Below, piece by piece: positions 13,101 to 22,500 of a stretch of 64,000 nt of DNA (position 1 is the stretch's first letter; each line of letters opens with the position of its first letter). Made by a program: the position numbers and the translations under genes. This stretch comes from Elgaria multicarinata webbii (Eukaryota > Chordata > Lepidosauria > Squamata > Anguidae). The stretch is from contig NC_086192.1 in the NCBI RefSeq assembly GCF_023053635.1, positions 14,856,001 to 14,920,000 of the forward strand, given 5' to 3'. Below the pieces are notes generated by a model. That model ran no database searches. It was given only the letters and a program-made list of their open reading frames with translations, and was not told the DNA's origin.

Positions 13101-14346
13101 AGGAAACCTGGTTGCCTAGGGAGTATATTTCTAAATTCGCCCTTTGAGAACCGAAGCCGCAAAGCTCCGATATTTAAGAAACGCAGAACTCAGGATATTT
13201 TTTTTATTTATCAATTACATTAATATATTTCCTAGCCCGCCTTTCAAGGCCGCCCTCTTGCCGGGGCGGTTTGCAATATAAAACCGTAAAGTTAAATGCC
13301 AACAAATGATAAAAACCACCTTTAGACAATTTTAAACGAAGCCATTTAAAACATAACGAATAGAATAAAACAGAATACAAATATGTGGCAGCAGCCAATG
13401 ATATATTTGTAATATTGAATAAAACCTTGTCTGGCAGGGAGGCCAGATAAACTTTTCAAAGCCCATTTAAAAGCAGCCGCAGAGGGAGCTAGCCATGGTA
13501 TCGTTCTGGAGGAAATTCCGTAGGGTAGGGGGCCACCACCGAGAAGGTCCCGTTGCTGTAGTGCCGACTTAGCAGTAGTGGGCCGTTGAATAGGGTCTCC
13601 AAAGATGACCATAGAATTATAATTGGAAGGGACATTCAGTACAATGGGCAGGCTGTGTTGGGTCTAGTTCGCCTGATCAGTCCGTCGATTCATGTAGCCC
13701 AGTATTGGCGGCACTGACTGGCAGCAACGGCTCTCCAGGATTTCAGGTAAGATTTCTTCTTAGCCCTCCCTGGAGATGCCAGAAGTCGAATCTGGGAAAT
13801 GTCCGCCTGCTAAGCAAGGACTCTACCACTGAGTTTCAGCCCTCCCCTATGGAAAGAGTTTGCTTTGTGTTCCGCTTGAGTCAGGTTTGAAAACAACAAC
13901 AATGAACATCTGATTATAAATGGCCTTTTTATTAAAAAAAATTAAAGAGTGTCCTCCTATCCGCGATCACCTGCTTCTGCCCACCTCTGCCCACAGTTGG
14001 CTCCTGTCAAATTCTGAGCCGGATTTCAACCGCCCAGCGCTCCTCTGGAGCGGACACAGGACGGTTTCCCAGGCCCCGGCGGAGTTTTGCAGTTCCCCGC
14101 TGTGTCCGGGGAAGGGCGGAGGCATTGTACATCCAAAGCTGCCTTCCAGCTGTTGCCTGACTCTCTCCTCTCCACCCCCCCCCCGGTCTCCCTCCCTCCA
14201 GTGACGCCCGCAACATGGCCCGGGACGTACAGAACGCTTTCTACGAGATCGTGGCCGAATACGGCAAGATGAGCCAGCCACAGGCGGTGGACTACGTGAA
14301 GAAACTAATGACCAAGGGGCGATACTCCTTGGATGTCTGGAGTTAG
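269..14346 (+). CDS. POR: NADPH-cytochrome P450 reductase, 13 coding exons (5' end outside window)
   Basis: POR passes electrons from NADPH through FAD and FMN to microsomal cytochromes P450, heme oxygenase and cytochrome b5; it is anchored in the ER membrane and faces the cytosol. Exons: 269-397, 1636-1785, 3013-3137, 4437-4526, 5106-5204, 6377-6493, 7746-7864, 8888-9069, 9575-9724, 10400-10667, 11514-11659, 12877-12962, 14202-14346. They join in frame through GT-AG introns into 601 residues, matching the human protein from about residue 78 to its C-terminus. Visible motifs: FMN phosphate loop [24 protein letters not shown] motif RYYSIAS, GVATNW, NADPH loop [25 protein letters not shown] and the terminal DVWS, whose Trp stacks on FAD in the family. 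The membrane-anchor exons are not in the window. No coding defect was seen. Confidence 0.97.
402..832 (-). repeat. CR1 LINE 3' fragment
   Basis: Inverted CR1: the tail (catagaatagcagagttgg) is at the left and the coding end runs leftward, encoding [19 protein letters not shown] and related ORF2 C-terminal residues. It sits in the POR intron directly after the first exon. Confidence 0.9.
1127..1162. repeat. (CA)n microsatellite
   Basis: Eighteen AC dinucleotides in a row, in a POR intron. Confidence 0.95.
1636..1785 (+). CDS. POR: POR exon: FMN domain
   Basis: Fifty codons, phase 0 at both ends, between cccag and gtgagt. It encodes [16 protein letters not shown] and the FMN-contact motif [16 protein letters not shown]. 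Confidence 0.97.
1970..2275 (+). repeat. L2-like LINE 3' end
   Basis: Ends with gaaccgcccagagagcttcg, gggcggtataaaaa and an AATAAATA tail; the upstream part matches the SFRHQLKTF-type ORF end of L2 elements. Confidence 0.8.
2277..2620 (-). repeat. CR1-type 3' UTR with adjoining L2-like tail, both inverted
   Basis: 2277-2415 is an inverted copy of the repeat containing caacagcaccctcccaccc. 2423-2620 is an inverted L2-like tail starting with (TTTA)n. Confidence 0.7.
2636..2970 (+). repeat. CR1 subfamily B 3' end interrupted by L2-like tail
   Basis: The ORF end [16 protein letters not shown] and the 3' UTR (ggtctgatccagcagggctc end) are split by an L2-like tail at 2861-2920, so the L2-like piece inserted later. 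Confidence 0.75.
3013..3137 (+). CDS. POR: POR exon: FMN domain, [11 protein letters not shown]
   Basis: The acceptor is ctcgcag and the donor gtaggt. It carries the FMN-stacking Tyr region [18 protein letters not shown] and ends after two bases of an Asn codon completed by the next exon. Confidence 0.97.
3195..3264 (+). repeat. L2-like tail
   Basis: Short tail gccgccctgagctc, gggcgggatataaat and (AAAT)n. Confidence 0.65.
3345..3545 (+). repeat. CR1 subfamily B 3' end
   Basis: Begins with the ORF end ([14 protein letters not shown]) and continues with the same 3' UTR as 2636-2970. Confidence 0.75.
3826..4225 (+). repeat. 35-bp minisatellite grown from a foldback-element arm
   Basis: About 10 units of tacaatcctatgcatgttta-gacaggaaaaggccc. 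TATGCATG recurs at 3869 and 3904 (period 35). The last unit runs into cctataactcccagcattcc, the inner arm of the foldback element. POR intron between the exons at 3013 and 4437. Confidence 0.9.
4437..4526 (+). CDS. POR: POR exon: end of FMN domain
   Basis: Encodes [20 protein letters not shown]. The acceptor is caacag and the donor gtcagt. It ends in two bases of a Ser codon. Confidence 0.96.
5106..5204 (+). CDS. POR: POR exon: linker between FMN and FAD domains
   Basis: Encodes [18 protein letters not shown] and [14 protein letters not shown]. The acceptor is caccag and the donor gtaagt. Confidence 0.96.
5210..5890 (+). repeat. Non-LTR LINE fragment, R4/R2-like ORF C-terminus
   Basis: An open frame at 5221-5613 encodes the [39 protein letters not shown] and [15 protein letters not shown] type of segment found at the C-terminus of R2/R4-clade non-LTR retrotransposons. 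The open frame lacks any upstream RT domain. The family assignment is from memory of such sequences. Confidence 0.55.
5940..6049. mobile_element. hAT-type hairpin MITE
   Basis: Near-palindromic 110-bp element with arms meeting at gcctagctgggaaggc. The flanks CTTTAGGA (5932-5939) and CTTCAGGA (6050-6057) form an 8-bp target duplication with one change. Confidence 0.7.
6377..6493 (+). CDS. POR: POR exon: start of FAD/connecting region
   Basis: Encodes [20 protein letters not shown] and [15 protein letters not shown]. It is framed by ttccag and gtaggc. Confidence 0.96.
6936..6975. repeat. (CT)n microsatellite
   Basis: Interrupted CT run in a POR intron. Confidence 0.9.
7155..7300 (-). repeat. 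L2-like tail
   Basis: Inverted (TTTA)-rich tail with tactgcccagtatgcgaggc, a degraded GCCCAGAGAGC motif. Confidence 0.55.
7746..7864 (+). CDS. POR: POR exon: FAD-domain strand
   Basis: Encodes [20 protein letters not shown] and [15 protein letters not shown]. It is framed by tttcccag and gtgagt. Confidence 0.96.
8325..8625 (+). repeat. 36-bp minisatellite grown from a foldback-element arm
   Basis: About 8 units. TATGCATG recurs at 8487 and 8523 (period 36). One ATTATTATT interruption lies near 8430. The unit matches those at 3826-4225 and 32370-32735. POR intron. Confidence 0.9.
8888..9069 (+). CDS. POR: POR exon: connecting domain
   Basis: Encodes [19 protein letters not shown], then [20 protein letters not shown]. 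The acceptor is cccgcag and the donor gtgggt. The phase is consistent with both neighbouring exons. Confidence 0.97.
9575..9724 (+). CDS. POR: POR exon: FAD-binding RYYS motif
   Basis: Fifty codons, phase 0. Contains [20 protein letters not shown] with the conserved Arg-x-Tyr-Ser FAD motif. It is framed by ccctgcag and gtgagc. Confidence 0.97.
10400..10667 (+). CDS. POR: POR exon: FAD/NADPH-binding core
   Basis: The longest POR exon here. It encodes [19 protein letters not shown] and the NADP-binding loop [18 protein letters not shown]. It ends in one base of a Gly codon before gtgagt. Confidence 0.97.
10940..11285 (+). repeat. CR1 LINE 3' fragment
   Basis: ORF2 C-terminus ([37 protein letters not shown]) and the 3' tail. 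POR intron. Confidence 0.9.
11514..11659 (+). CDS. POR: POR exon: NADPH domain
   Basis: Encodes [20 protein letters not shown] and [15 protein letters not shown], which include the ribityl/phosphate-contact Ser-Arg of the family. It is framed by ttgcag and gtaagc. Confidence 0.97.
11715..11855 (-). repeat. LINE/SINE 3' tail, inverted
   Basis: Contains cagtccctgcccacaggctt and agtctaaaa after a (GATT)n run; the same unit in + orientation is at 53975-54105. Confidence 0.65.
11948..12077. mobile_element. hAT-type hairpin MITE with perfect 8-bp TSD
   Basis: 130-bp near-perfect hairpin starting CAGCCTTCCTCAACCTGG and ending with its inverse, arms meeting at gccccagccagctggctggg. Flanked by GTCTAACA at 11940-11947 and 12078-12085. 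POR intron before the exon at 12877. Confidence 0.9.
12240..12415 (-). repeat. tRNA-derived SINE
   Basis: Inverted copy: the tail (atatcccgcttttcctccaagg) is on the left and a B-box-like ttcaaacctgggtctcc on the right. A short L2-like tail follows to 12480. Confidence 0.65.
12877..12962 (+). CDS. POR: POR exon: NADPH domain
   Basis: Encodes [20 protein letters not shown] and HIYVCG. It is framed by ctccag and gtgagt and ends in two bases of the Gly codon. Confidence 0.97.
13195..13615 (-). repeat. L2-like LINE variant, inverted
   Basis: Inverted tail and ORF end; the - strand reads AFSVVAPRLW-like degraded text around 13480-13560. POR intron. Confidence 0.6.
13672..13855 (-). repeat. tRNA-derived SINE
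   Basis: The - strand starts gggctgaaactcagtggtag (A-box-like) and has cagattcgacttctggc (B-box-like), then a non-tRNA body. It is a pol III retroelement, not a tRNA gene. Confidence 0.75.
14202..14346 (+). CDS. POR: POR last coding exon
   Basis: Encodes [20 protein letters not shown] and ends [10 protein letters not shown] followed by TAG. The terminal Trp is the residue that shields FAD in this family. Confidence 0.97.
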
Positions 14347-15315
14347 GGGGTGGGTCTGCTTTCTGTGTCGAGGAGGGGTGTCCTGGGTGCTGTGGGGGGG
14401 GGAGGCTGCGTGCTTGCGGGTGTGCCCACACCTCCGCTTCCCCTAGCCCCTTAGACTGTGCCACAGGGGGAATCCGACGGGCTATGGCTTTCGTGGGGAG
14501 GTTAGGCTTTTTTGAGCATTGGAGAACTTCGGCGTGTCCGTCTGTCTCTGTCTTAACTGGCAGCTGCTGCCGAGGGAACCCCGGCTGGATGCGGGCTTCC
14601 TGTACATCAAACACTTTCGAAAACACACCCACACCCACACCCACCCGCCACCTTTGTTCCGGCTTCCCGGTGTCTCTGCTGTAGCGGGAGCTGTGAAAGT
14701 CAGCCTGAAAGACCCTCTTTCTCTCTCTCTCTCTCTCTCTGCCTGTTAAACATGCCTGGGGCTTTCCCAGGGGGACTTTTGCCACAGCCACGGCGATGGC
14801 GTTGCTTTGCATTTTGGGGAAGCGACTGGTGACCTGTGCTGCTGGCATCCCGGCGGGGGGACGGGGCGGGTGAAGGGAAACAGCTGATGGAGGGCCGTCC
14901 CAGGGAGGCAGAAGGCTTTGTTGAGTGCGGGGTGGGTGGGTGGATCAGAAGCACCCAGGGAGATCAAACCCTCGCCCTTCTCCAGGCTCGTGGGCACCTG
15001 CAGGTGGGGGGCGGTAGATTAGGGCGACGCACCTGAACCCGGCCTGGAGGAGACCGTATCTCTCAGACGCCCCCTCTCCTTTCCTCTTTCCTTCCATGGG
15101 CCTCCACCCTTCTGTTCCTTAGCGGGTGAGATGGGGGCGCAGCGCCCGGCGTGGGAACACCCGGGGCGGTGCCTGACTGGCATTTTCCAATTTCGGCACC
15201 CTCCCCAGCACGGCTCTTGGCGGCCTGGCCGTGTGGGAGTCGGCCAAGCGGAGCATCCGCTGAATGTACATATTTTACGGAACTTGCTCTTGGAATAAAG
15301 GAACCCGATTCTTTT
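14347..15315 (+). other. POR: POR 3' untranslated region
   Basis: Repeat-poor sequence after the POR stop, ending about 16 bases after AATAAA at 15294-15299. The extent is inferred from the signal, not from transcript data. It contains a CT run near 14720-14742. Confidence 0.75.
15294..15299 (+). terminator. POR polyadenylation signal
   Basis: Canonical AATAAA. A pyrimidine-rich stretch and then a TG microsatellite (15342-15367) follow it and would serve as the GU-rich downstream element. Confidence 0.8.
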
Positions 15316-15528
15316 GCTCCGTCTCCTTCCTGGCTCTCTCTCTGTGTGTGTGTGTGTATGTGTGTATCTTGGGTCTTGTGTAGCCGCAGAGGAAATGCTA
15401 AAGCTATGGCAGGAGCCCTCCTGGACCAGACCCGAGTTCTGTCTCGCCCAGCGTCCTGTCGCTCCCCGCGATCACCAGCTGATTGGTTTCGGGGATTATG
15501 TATCCCGACTTCCACCGAAGCCCCCAAA

Positions 15529-15912
15529 CGTCATAGAATCTTAGAATAGCAGAGCTGGAAGGGGCCTACAAGGCCATCGAGTCCAACCCCCTGCTCAATG
15601 CAGAAATCCACCCGAAAGCATCCCTCACAGATGCTTGTCCAGCTGCCTCTTGAATGCCTCTGGTGTGGGAGAGCCCACAACCTCCCTAGGTCATGGGTTC
15701 CATTGTCGTACTGCTCTAACAGTCAGGAAGTTTTTCCTGATGTCCAGCTGGAATCTGGCTTCCTGTCACTTGAGCCCGTTATTCCGTGTCCTGCACTCTG
15801 GGAGGATCGAGAAGAGATCCCGGCCCTCCTCTGTGTGACAATCTTTTAAGTCTTTGAAGAGTGCTATCATGTCTCCCCTCAACCTTCTCTTCTCCAGGCT
15901 CAACATGCCCAC
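15529..15912 (-). repeat. CR1 LINE 3' fragment
   Basis: Inverted tail (tcatagaatcttagaatagc) followed by the ORF2 C-terminus. It lies just beyond the POR 3' end. Confidence 0.9.
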
Positions 15913-16363
15913 CGAAGCCCCCAAACGTCGACCAGTTGTAAGACACGTCTAGCATCAGCTGAGCATCTGGGATTTGGGGAGAGAGTCTTTCAGGACTGAG
16001 GGTTTTTGTTTCGTCACTATCCCCATTAATAGCGGCAGCTCGAACCACTCTCCGTGGATCTAATTCCGTTCTTTAACGGCATCTCAGTGAAAGGGCCGTC
16101 ACTGTTTCTTAAGGCAGCAAGACCCAGAAGTGCAAAATGAGGGATGGGCAAACTGGTAGAGCAAAACATTTGAAGATCCATAGCTGCCCTCCGCCGTGGC
16201 CAGTTAGGGACTCAATGTGTGTGCTACAGCCTTTCCCGTACTAGATGGAAGAGGCGGCCTGGCCAACCGCCCCTCTAGCCGTCTTTAAATTCTGTACGTT
16301 GTGGTGGATGCTGTATTCACATTCGTTCCCCACTCTGTGAGACTACCAAAAAAGGAAGTCCTA

Positions 16364-16460
16364 GAATCATAGTAGAGTTGGAAGGGGCCTCTAAGGCCAT
16401 CCAGTCCAACCCCCTGCTCAATGCAGGGATCCACCCTAAAGCATCCCTGACAGATGGTAC
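16364..16460 (-). repeat. CR1 LINE 3' tail
   Basis: Short inverted tail (tagaatcatagtagagttgg). Confidence 0.85.
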
Positions 16461-16544
16461 CAGACTAATGTCCTTTTGCACAGTAGTGGAATTCAAGTAT
16501 CTCAGGCTGTGGTGACTGACCATATGATTTCAACCCCATTTTAG

Positions 16545-17322
16545 TTTTAGCCAAGTGGATCCCATGCTAGGGGGATCACTTGAAAAGGGACCGAACTCCC
16601 AACTCGCAAGATCATCATGATTTTTATGAAAACCTCAGGCGTGAATACTGTGTATGGTTCTGGTTCTGTTCAACACACCTAGAAAAAAGGGAGATTATTG
16701 AGCCAGAAAAATGGCCAGGCGGTTGCAACAGCTGGGATTGTTTAGCTTGGAAAAATGGTAAGAAATATAGAAATTATGCATAATGTGGAGAGACATTTTT
16801 CTTCCTCTCCCAAAATACTAGAACCTAACGGGGGTCATCCCATGAAGCTGATGGGTGGGAGATTCAGGACAGGTAAAAGGAAGGACTTCTTCACACAGCG
16901 CAGAGTTAAACTATGGAACTCACTACCACAAGATGCAGTGACGGCCAGCAATTTGGATGGCTTTAAAAGAGAAGATTGAGGGGAGACATGATAGCACTCT
17001 TCAAATACTAGAAAGGTTGTCACACAGAGGAGGGCCAGGATCTCTTCTCAATCCTCCCAGAGAGCAGGACACGGAATAGTGGGCTGAAGTTACAGGAAGC
17101 CAGGTTCCAGCTGGATATCAGGAAAAACTTCCTGACTGTTAGAGCAGTACGACAATGGAATCAGTTGCCTGGTGAGGTTGTGGGCTCTCCCACACTAGAG
17201 GCCTTCAAGAGGCAGCTGGACAACCATCTGTCAGGGATGCTTTAGGGTGGATTCCTGCACTGAGCAGGGGGTTGGACTTGATGGCCTTAGAGACCCCTTC
17301 CAACTCTACGATTTTATGGAAG
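16545..17322 (+). repeat. Two CR1 subfamilies joined head to tail
   Basis: 16545-16960 encodes the FFTQRRVKLWNSLPQDAVTA and SNLDGFKR end of subfamily B. At about 16962 it switches into subfamily A (agaagattgaggggagacat) and runs to its tail. Confidence 0.8.
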
Positions 17323-17629
17323 TGGTTGGAGCCAACGGAAGAGGGCATGGCCATCTGGAAAAGCCTGCAAGGGAAAGATATGGCCCGTGGGTTGCCCACT
17401 CCTATTTCAAATACATACACTAGCACATGGGTTCTCAACGGGGTGGGGGGGGGATTTTAGGGTTCCAGGGGAGGAATTGGGACCACTATTCAGCAAAGTA
17501 TGATGTCCTGTAGATTTTGTCTTCCTACACATGTTATTAAAAACGTCCCAGAAAAGTGTCATGTCGTCTGCAAAAGCCAGGCCTTGGCTCTCTTTCCCCT
17601 CCCTCCCTAGCAATCCTAGAAGTTTCACG

Positions 17630-17715
17630 CTTCCCATTTAAAGGGGCAACGCAAAGCACGGGAGCGGAGACTGTAAAAGGGGCCATGCATTGCATCGCAC
17701 CTTTAAATGGGACTA
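17630..17715. repeat. Small foldback repeat
   Basis: TTCCCATTTAAAGG at the left and CCTTTAAATGGGA at the right face each other around a GC-rich centre. No target duplication was verified. Confidence 0.5.
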
Positions 17716-17949
17716 ATATAGGAAAAAATAACAAGATTTTCAATATTATATGCATATTATTTGGAATGCACCTTTTGAGTTAGACTATCTTGGGAAGGGG
17801 GGGATTATATTGTGAACAACGGTGGAAGGGAGCAAAAAAAGGTTGAGAAACACTGCACTAGTGGTTAACGCCACCCTCTCCACTCGCTTGCTTGGGGTCT
17901 GCGAATACAGCCTCCCCCGCCCCCCTTCCCCCAGTATGAAAGGCAGGAG

Positions 17950-19350
17950 ACCCATCAGCAGACATTTCCCTGTTCTTTATTTTACAACAATTTATTTTTG
18001 GAATGACGAGAGTACATTTGTGGAAGGTGACAACATAGGTTGTGATGCAGGCGAGCTCCTTCCACCGTTCTTGACAGTACACACACACACACACACGCTA
18101 AACCACACCACAAATGTTGGGCTAGCCAAAACGGGGGCCCAAGGTTCGCTCCCCCGCCTTCAGCCCTTCTGCAGTCCTTTCGAGCTTGAGCGCCGATGCC
18201 GAACTTGCACAGAGGGGCCTGTAGCCGTTGCCCCCTCCGGTGCAGGAAAGGCAGGGGCGGTCCCGTAGTCGCCACGTCTGGTTCCGAGAGAGAGAGAGGG
18301 TTACGGAAGGGACTGAATCCTATAGCGAAGGCAAGGGCGGAACATACTGATCAGGAGAAGGGGAGGACAGCGATGTTCGGACAGCGACGGCCACGCACCC
18401 TCCCAACGAATAAAAAAAGCCGCAACGCCCCAATGACCGACGCTGGAGGGGAAGCTACTCCCTTTCTTTCGTCCCCCTCAAAACAGGGGCTTGGGGAATT
18501 TGGCAGCCCTCTGCTCTGGCAGGAAGAAGGCGGGGCAGAGGTCGTACCCGAGGACGGCCGAGAGTCGTGTGTCCCAAGCGCTTCTCTGGAGTCTGCTGTA
18601 TGCGACCGTGATTCGAATCCCACGCCTAAGGCCGACGTTCTGTTCTTGTGGGGAGGGGAAAGGCCTTCGCGCTGCTCCGTTTCTCACCAGTCCGCTGGAT
18701 TTGGAGCGGGAGGGCAGAGAAAGGGGCGCCTGGTGTTGAGCGGATCGAACCGTTCGGGGAGAAGAAGATCAGAAGGCGAAGGGGCCACACACCCCACACA
18801 CGCTCAACGGCACGCAAGTCTGGGGAACAGCCAAGACAACGGCGTAAAAGGACAGATACAATTTGCGAGCGCGGAAGGAATTATAACAAGACCGAGACTT
18901 GTAACGTCGGTACGCCTATGTGCAGAACAGAGTAAAGTTGCGCAAAACAGGCTCACGAATTCGGCCACGAAATTGCTGAGCGAGAGAACAGTTTAAGTTT
19001 CGGCCGTTTCGCTGGAACCCATATTCCCTCCGATCTCCGAATTCTGTATGTGGAACCTCAGTTTGGAGATTTATTTTCATCTGTATTGTGTTACGTTTTG
19101 AGCTATAGCGAGGGTCTGATCCGGAGCTCAGCAATCGACGAAGCGGTTTTGCGCAACTTTACGTCTACATGTGTACTGACGTTACAGTTCTATGACGTTG
19201 CACGGCTCAATCTTGTTGTCAATTCTTCTGTGCTCACGTAGTGTATCAGTCCTTTGAGACACTTTGGCTGGTATCCGGATTTGGGGCAGTTGCGAGCTGT
19301 TTGGCCTCGTTCCCGCTGGGCACGTGGAACGGCGGCGGCTGTTTTGCGCT
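17950..19350. other. Repeat-poor, CpG-containing stretch between POR and TMEM120A
   Basis: Apart from a CA run near 18079-18098 no repeat is recognised. It may be a long alternative 3' UTR of TMEM120A (AATAAA on the - strand at 17996 and 17981). A 266-codon open frame on the + strand (18196-18996) has no recognisable domain and is probably chance in GC-rich DNA. Confidence 0.4.
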
Positions 19351-19354
19351 TCCG

Positions 19355-19360
19355 TTTATT
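19355..19360 (-). terminator. Candidate TMEM120A polyadenylation signal (short 3' UTR)
   Basis: AATAAA on the - strand 62 bases after the TMEM120A stop. Further AATAAA motifs lie at 19075-19070, 17996-17991 and 17981-17976, so longer 3' UTRs are possible. Confidence 0.5.
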
Positions 19361-19422
19361 CGTAGGCAAAGAAACGCGCGGGCCGAGCGGAAGGGAGGCG
19401 GGGGAGGCGCTGGAGGCCACGC

Positions 19423-19527
19423 TCACTCCGTCTTGGCCATGTCTTGGAATTTCTGGTGGACGACGCGCAAGGTGGTGAAGAAGTTGCCGGTGAAGAGGGT
19501 GAAGAAGGGCAGGCCGCACATCAGCAC
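19423..19527 (-). CDS. TMEM120A: TMEM120A last exon
   Basis: Encodes [20 protein letters not shown] then [14 protein letters not shown] and TGA. It starts after ctgcag. The C-terminal tail differs from human SKKD, as is usual between classes. Confidence 0.96.
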   Translation of the reverse strand: MLMCGLPFFTLFTGNFFTTLRVVHQKFQDMAKTE

Positions 19528-22500
19528 CTGCAGGAGGAAGGAACCGGGTCAGGCTTTGCCCGGAGGAAGCGCGAAGGGGTGTGTGTGTAGACAGGCGGGT
19601 GGGTGGGTGGGCGGGCAGCCGCTGGACCAGGCGAGGCTGAATCGGGGCACAGCAATGCCCCCACCCCACCCCGGTTTTTAACAGCTCACTGATTTCCAGG
19701 GTCCCGTTTTTGAGTTGAGGGACGTGGAAAGTAACCTAAACTTAAAAGTCTTTTGACATTGCCCTGGGTGTTACAGCTGTCTTGAGATGTCCATTTTTGG
19801 GAAAAGTGGGGGGGGGGGGCAATGGCAAAGGGGGGCGGGGCTAAGACATCCCAAACCTCGGCCGATTTCAGCTTGAAGTGCTTATGCCAGCCACGGAGCC
19901 TTATCGGGGAGGCATTCCAACGGTTTGGAATGGAGGGGAAAATGGCACAAGAGCCAAGGAAGCACCAAGCGACCAGTGGGGGCATCTGGAGAAGCCGGGC
20001 TGCCCGGATTTGGTCCCCTGGCCGGAAGTTCCCCACCTCCGCTCCAAGGCTTTTCAAGCAGGTAGAAGTCTTCCCTAACTGGGGAACGAACCACAGAACT
20101 TTTGCATGCTCCGCTCCTGAGACAACACCGGGGGGGGGGGAGTAATTAGGGGGGGAGCGATCCATGGTTTGGAACAGGACAGCTGCACCCCAAAAGATCC
20201 TCCAGGTGCTCTCCAAGCAGGCCCCCCCGGCCCTGGAAAGAACCGCCCACCAACGCGGCTACCTTTCCTGCTCACCTGCCACTCTTTGCATTCGGGGTGC
20301 CTGGCCAGCTGGAAGAGCGTGACGGCGTTGTAGAGCTGCCAGAACTACAGGTGGGCGAGAGGAGAGGAGAGGAAAATGCATTCGCTTTGTTTATTATTTA
20401 CGATGATTATTATATAATGGATTTGAGAGGCTTGGAGTGTGGCAACGAGGGACAGGGCCTTTTTGGTGGTGGGCCCCAGACTGTGGAACGATCTCCCTGA
20501 CGAGGCTCGCCTGGCGCCAACGCTGCCATCTTTCCGGCGCCAGGTTAAGACTTTCCTCTTTGCCCAGGCATAGGGCGGCGCATCTTAATCACCCACGTGT
20601 TTAGTTTTTTTTTTAACAGTTTTTAATGCTTTATGTGTGTATGTTCCGTGTTTTAGAATTTTAAATTTTGTATACTTGTTTTTATCTCAATTTTAGAATT
20701 TCTGTAAACCAGCCAGAGAGCTCTGGCTATGGGGGCAGTATACAAGTGTAATAAATAAATAAATAAATAAATAAATAAATTGTATACCGGTTACCCTATT
20801 TGAAAAATATCTCTTTAAGTTGTTTAGAAGGCGTCATAAATGCATTAAGATGCAACGGGATGGACGTTAAAATACAGTGAGAAACGTCATTGCTGAGCGA
20901 GTCCTGATGGCTATGTGCGGCCTCCGGTATGACTGTGTGCAGCACTCGCTGGGGAACATGGGCGCTGTGGCATTACTGTCCTGTGGGCAGCTGGTCGGGC
21001 ACTGTGTGAGCAGAATGCCGGATTAGACGGACCCCTGGTCTGATCCAGCAGGGCGCTTCTGATGTTCTTATTAAAAAGAACCTGTTGGAATGCTCACAAC
21101 ATCATAGTTAACGAAGTGGGCAGGACGCTCCACCAAGAGGCTCCTGAATAAAGAAATGGGTCTTTAATTCACACCTAAAGCACCCAGCAGTTGTACACCT
21201 CTATAAAGGTGGTTCCCACCCCAGAGAAGGCCCCGCTTCCTGGTTGCTGCAATATGGCAATCTGCAGGTCGTGGTACAACCAGCAACGCCTCCTCTGGTG
21301 AGCTGAACAGCCTATACTGAGAGGCAGTGTGGTGTAGTGGTTAGAGTGTTGAACGGGGAGATGGGAGTTCTTCTAGTCCCCGCTCGGCCATGAAGCTCAC
21401 CAGGTGACTCTCCGCCTAACCCTACCCCACAGGGTTGTTGGGAGGATAAAATGGAAGTGAAGAAAAAAATGGGAAGGTTTGTGGACGTCACTGTGGGTTC
21501 CTTGCAAGAGGCAAAAAGGGGGGAAAATACAGCGGTAGCCAAAATTGTGGACACTGTTTGAAATTTTTCACGTGTTGCAACTTTGCCTGCTTATAGAAAA
21601 AGTTCTGTTCCGCGAAATTCAAATGTTTCTATATCAATCGAACGACTTGATTCACGGAATACAACCAGCCTGCTTCTTTTCCTGGGTGCCCAATCCACTC
21701 TTTTCTTCGGTGCCATGGCTCTGTTTAGGATGGACGTGCTTTTAATTTGAGAAATACGTCAAATAGTCACACCATCTCCAATGGCGCTTCAGTTACAGAA
21801 AAAACAGCAAAACGGACTTTCCCCAACTTGAAACAGGATGTCTCGCCGCTACTGCCATGGGATGGATCCCCAGAACAAGGGCTGTGATTGGCCAGCAGGG
21901 TTTGCAATTCCAATCCGCTTCTTCATCCAATCACACCCGTGTTTGTTGTTAGACTGAAGTGAGCCTGATTTTTTTGTCCTGCAGATATTTGCATTCTGGT
22001 TTTTTTTGTATTGAATTCAGCATTAAATCCTCTTTCGATCGATACATAAACATTTGGATTTCGTGAAACGGAACGTTTTCTATAAGCGTGCGAAGTTGCA
22101 AAACATGAAAAATGTCAAGAAGTGACCACAGTTTTGACCGCCACTGTAACTGTAATCAGAAAAATTGGGGGAGGGTGCCTGGTCTGCTCCAGAGCTCCAT
22201 CAGCATCCCTGCCCCACTGCCACTTAGGGGGGCTCCCCAAAGAGGCTGCCGCACACTTACCTGCCCGAAGAAGAGAAAGGGGAGCAAGAAGGTGAGGCCT
22301 CTCCACATCCAGGACTGAAAACCCTCTGCGGGGGGGGGGGGGGGGAGAGAGAGTGACACATGGCAGAAGATCACAGATGAATCGCTTAAAGAAATCACAA
22401 AGCCAAGTACCCTGCAGACGAGACGCTTGCCCGCCTGGGAGTGCCTGATGGATGTTTTCGGGAGGTGCCAAGAACCCAAATGAGCCAGCACAGGTCTGGA

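Noticed and set aside
13672-13855. Possible tRNA gene on the - strand
   Set aside because: Acceptor and anticodon stems do not pair and the sequence continues into a SINE body.
13967-14848. 293-codon open frame on the - strand
   Set aside because: Antisense to the last POR exon and 3' UTR, with low-complexity content and no splice-consistent homology.
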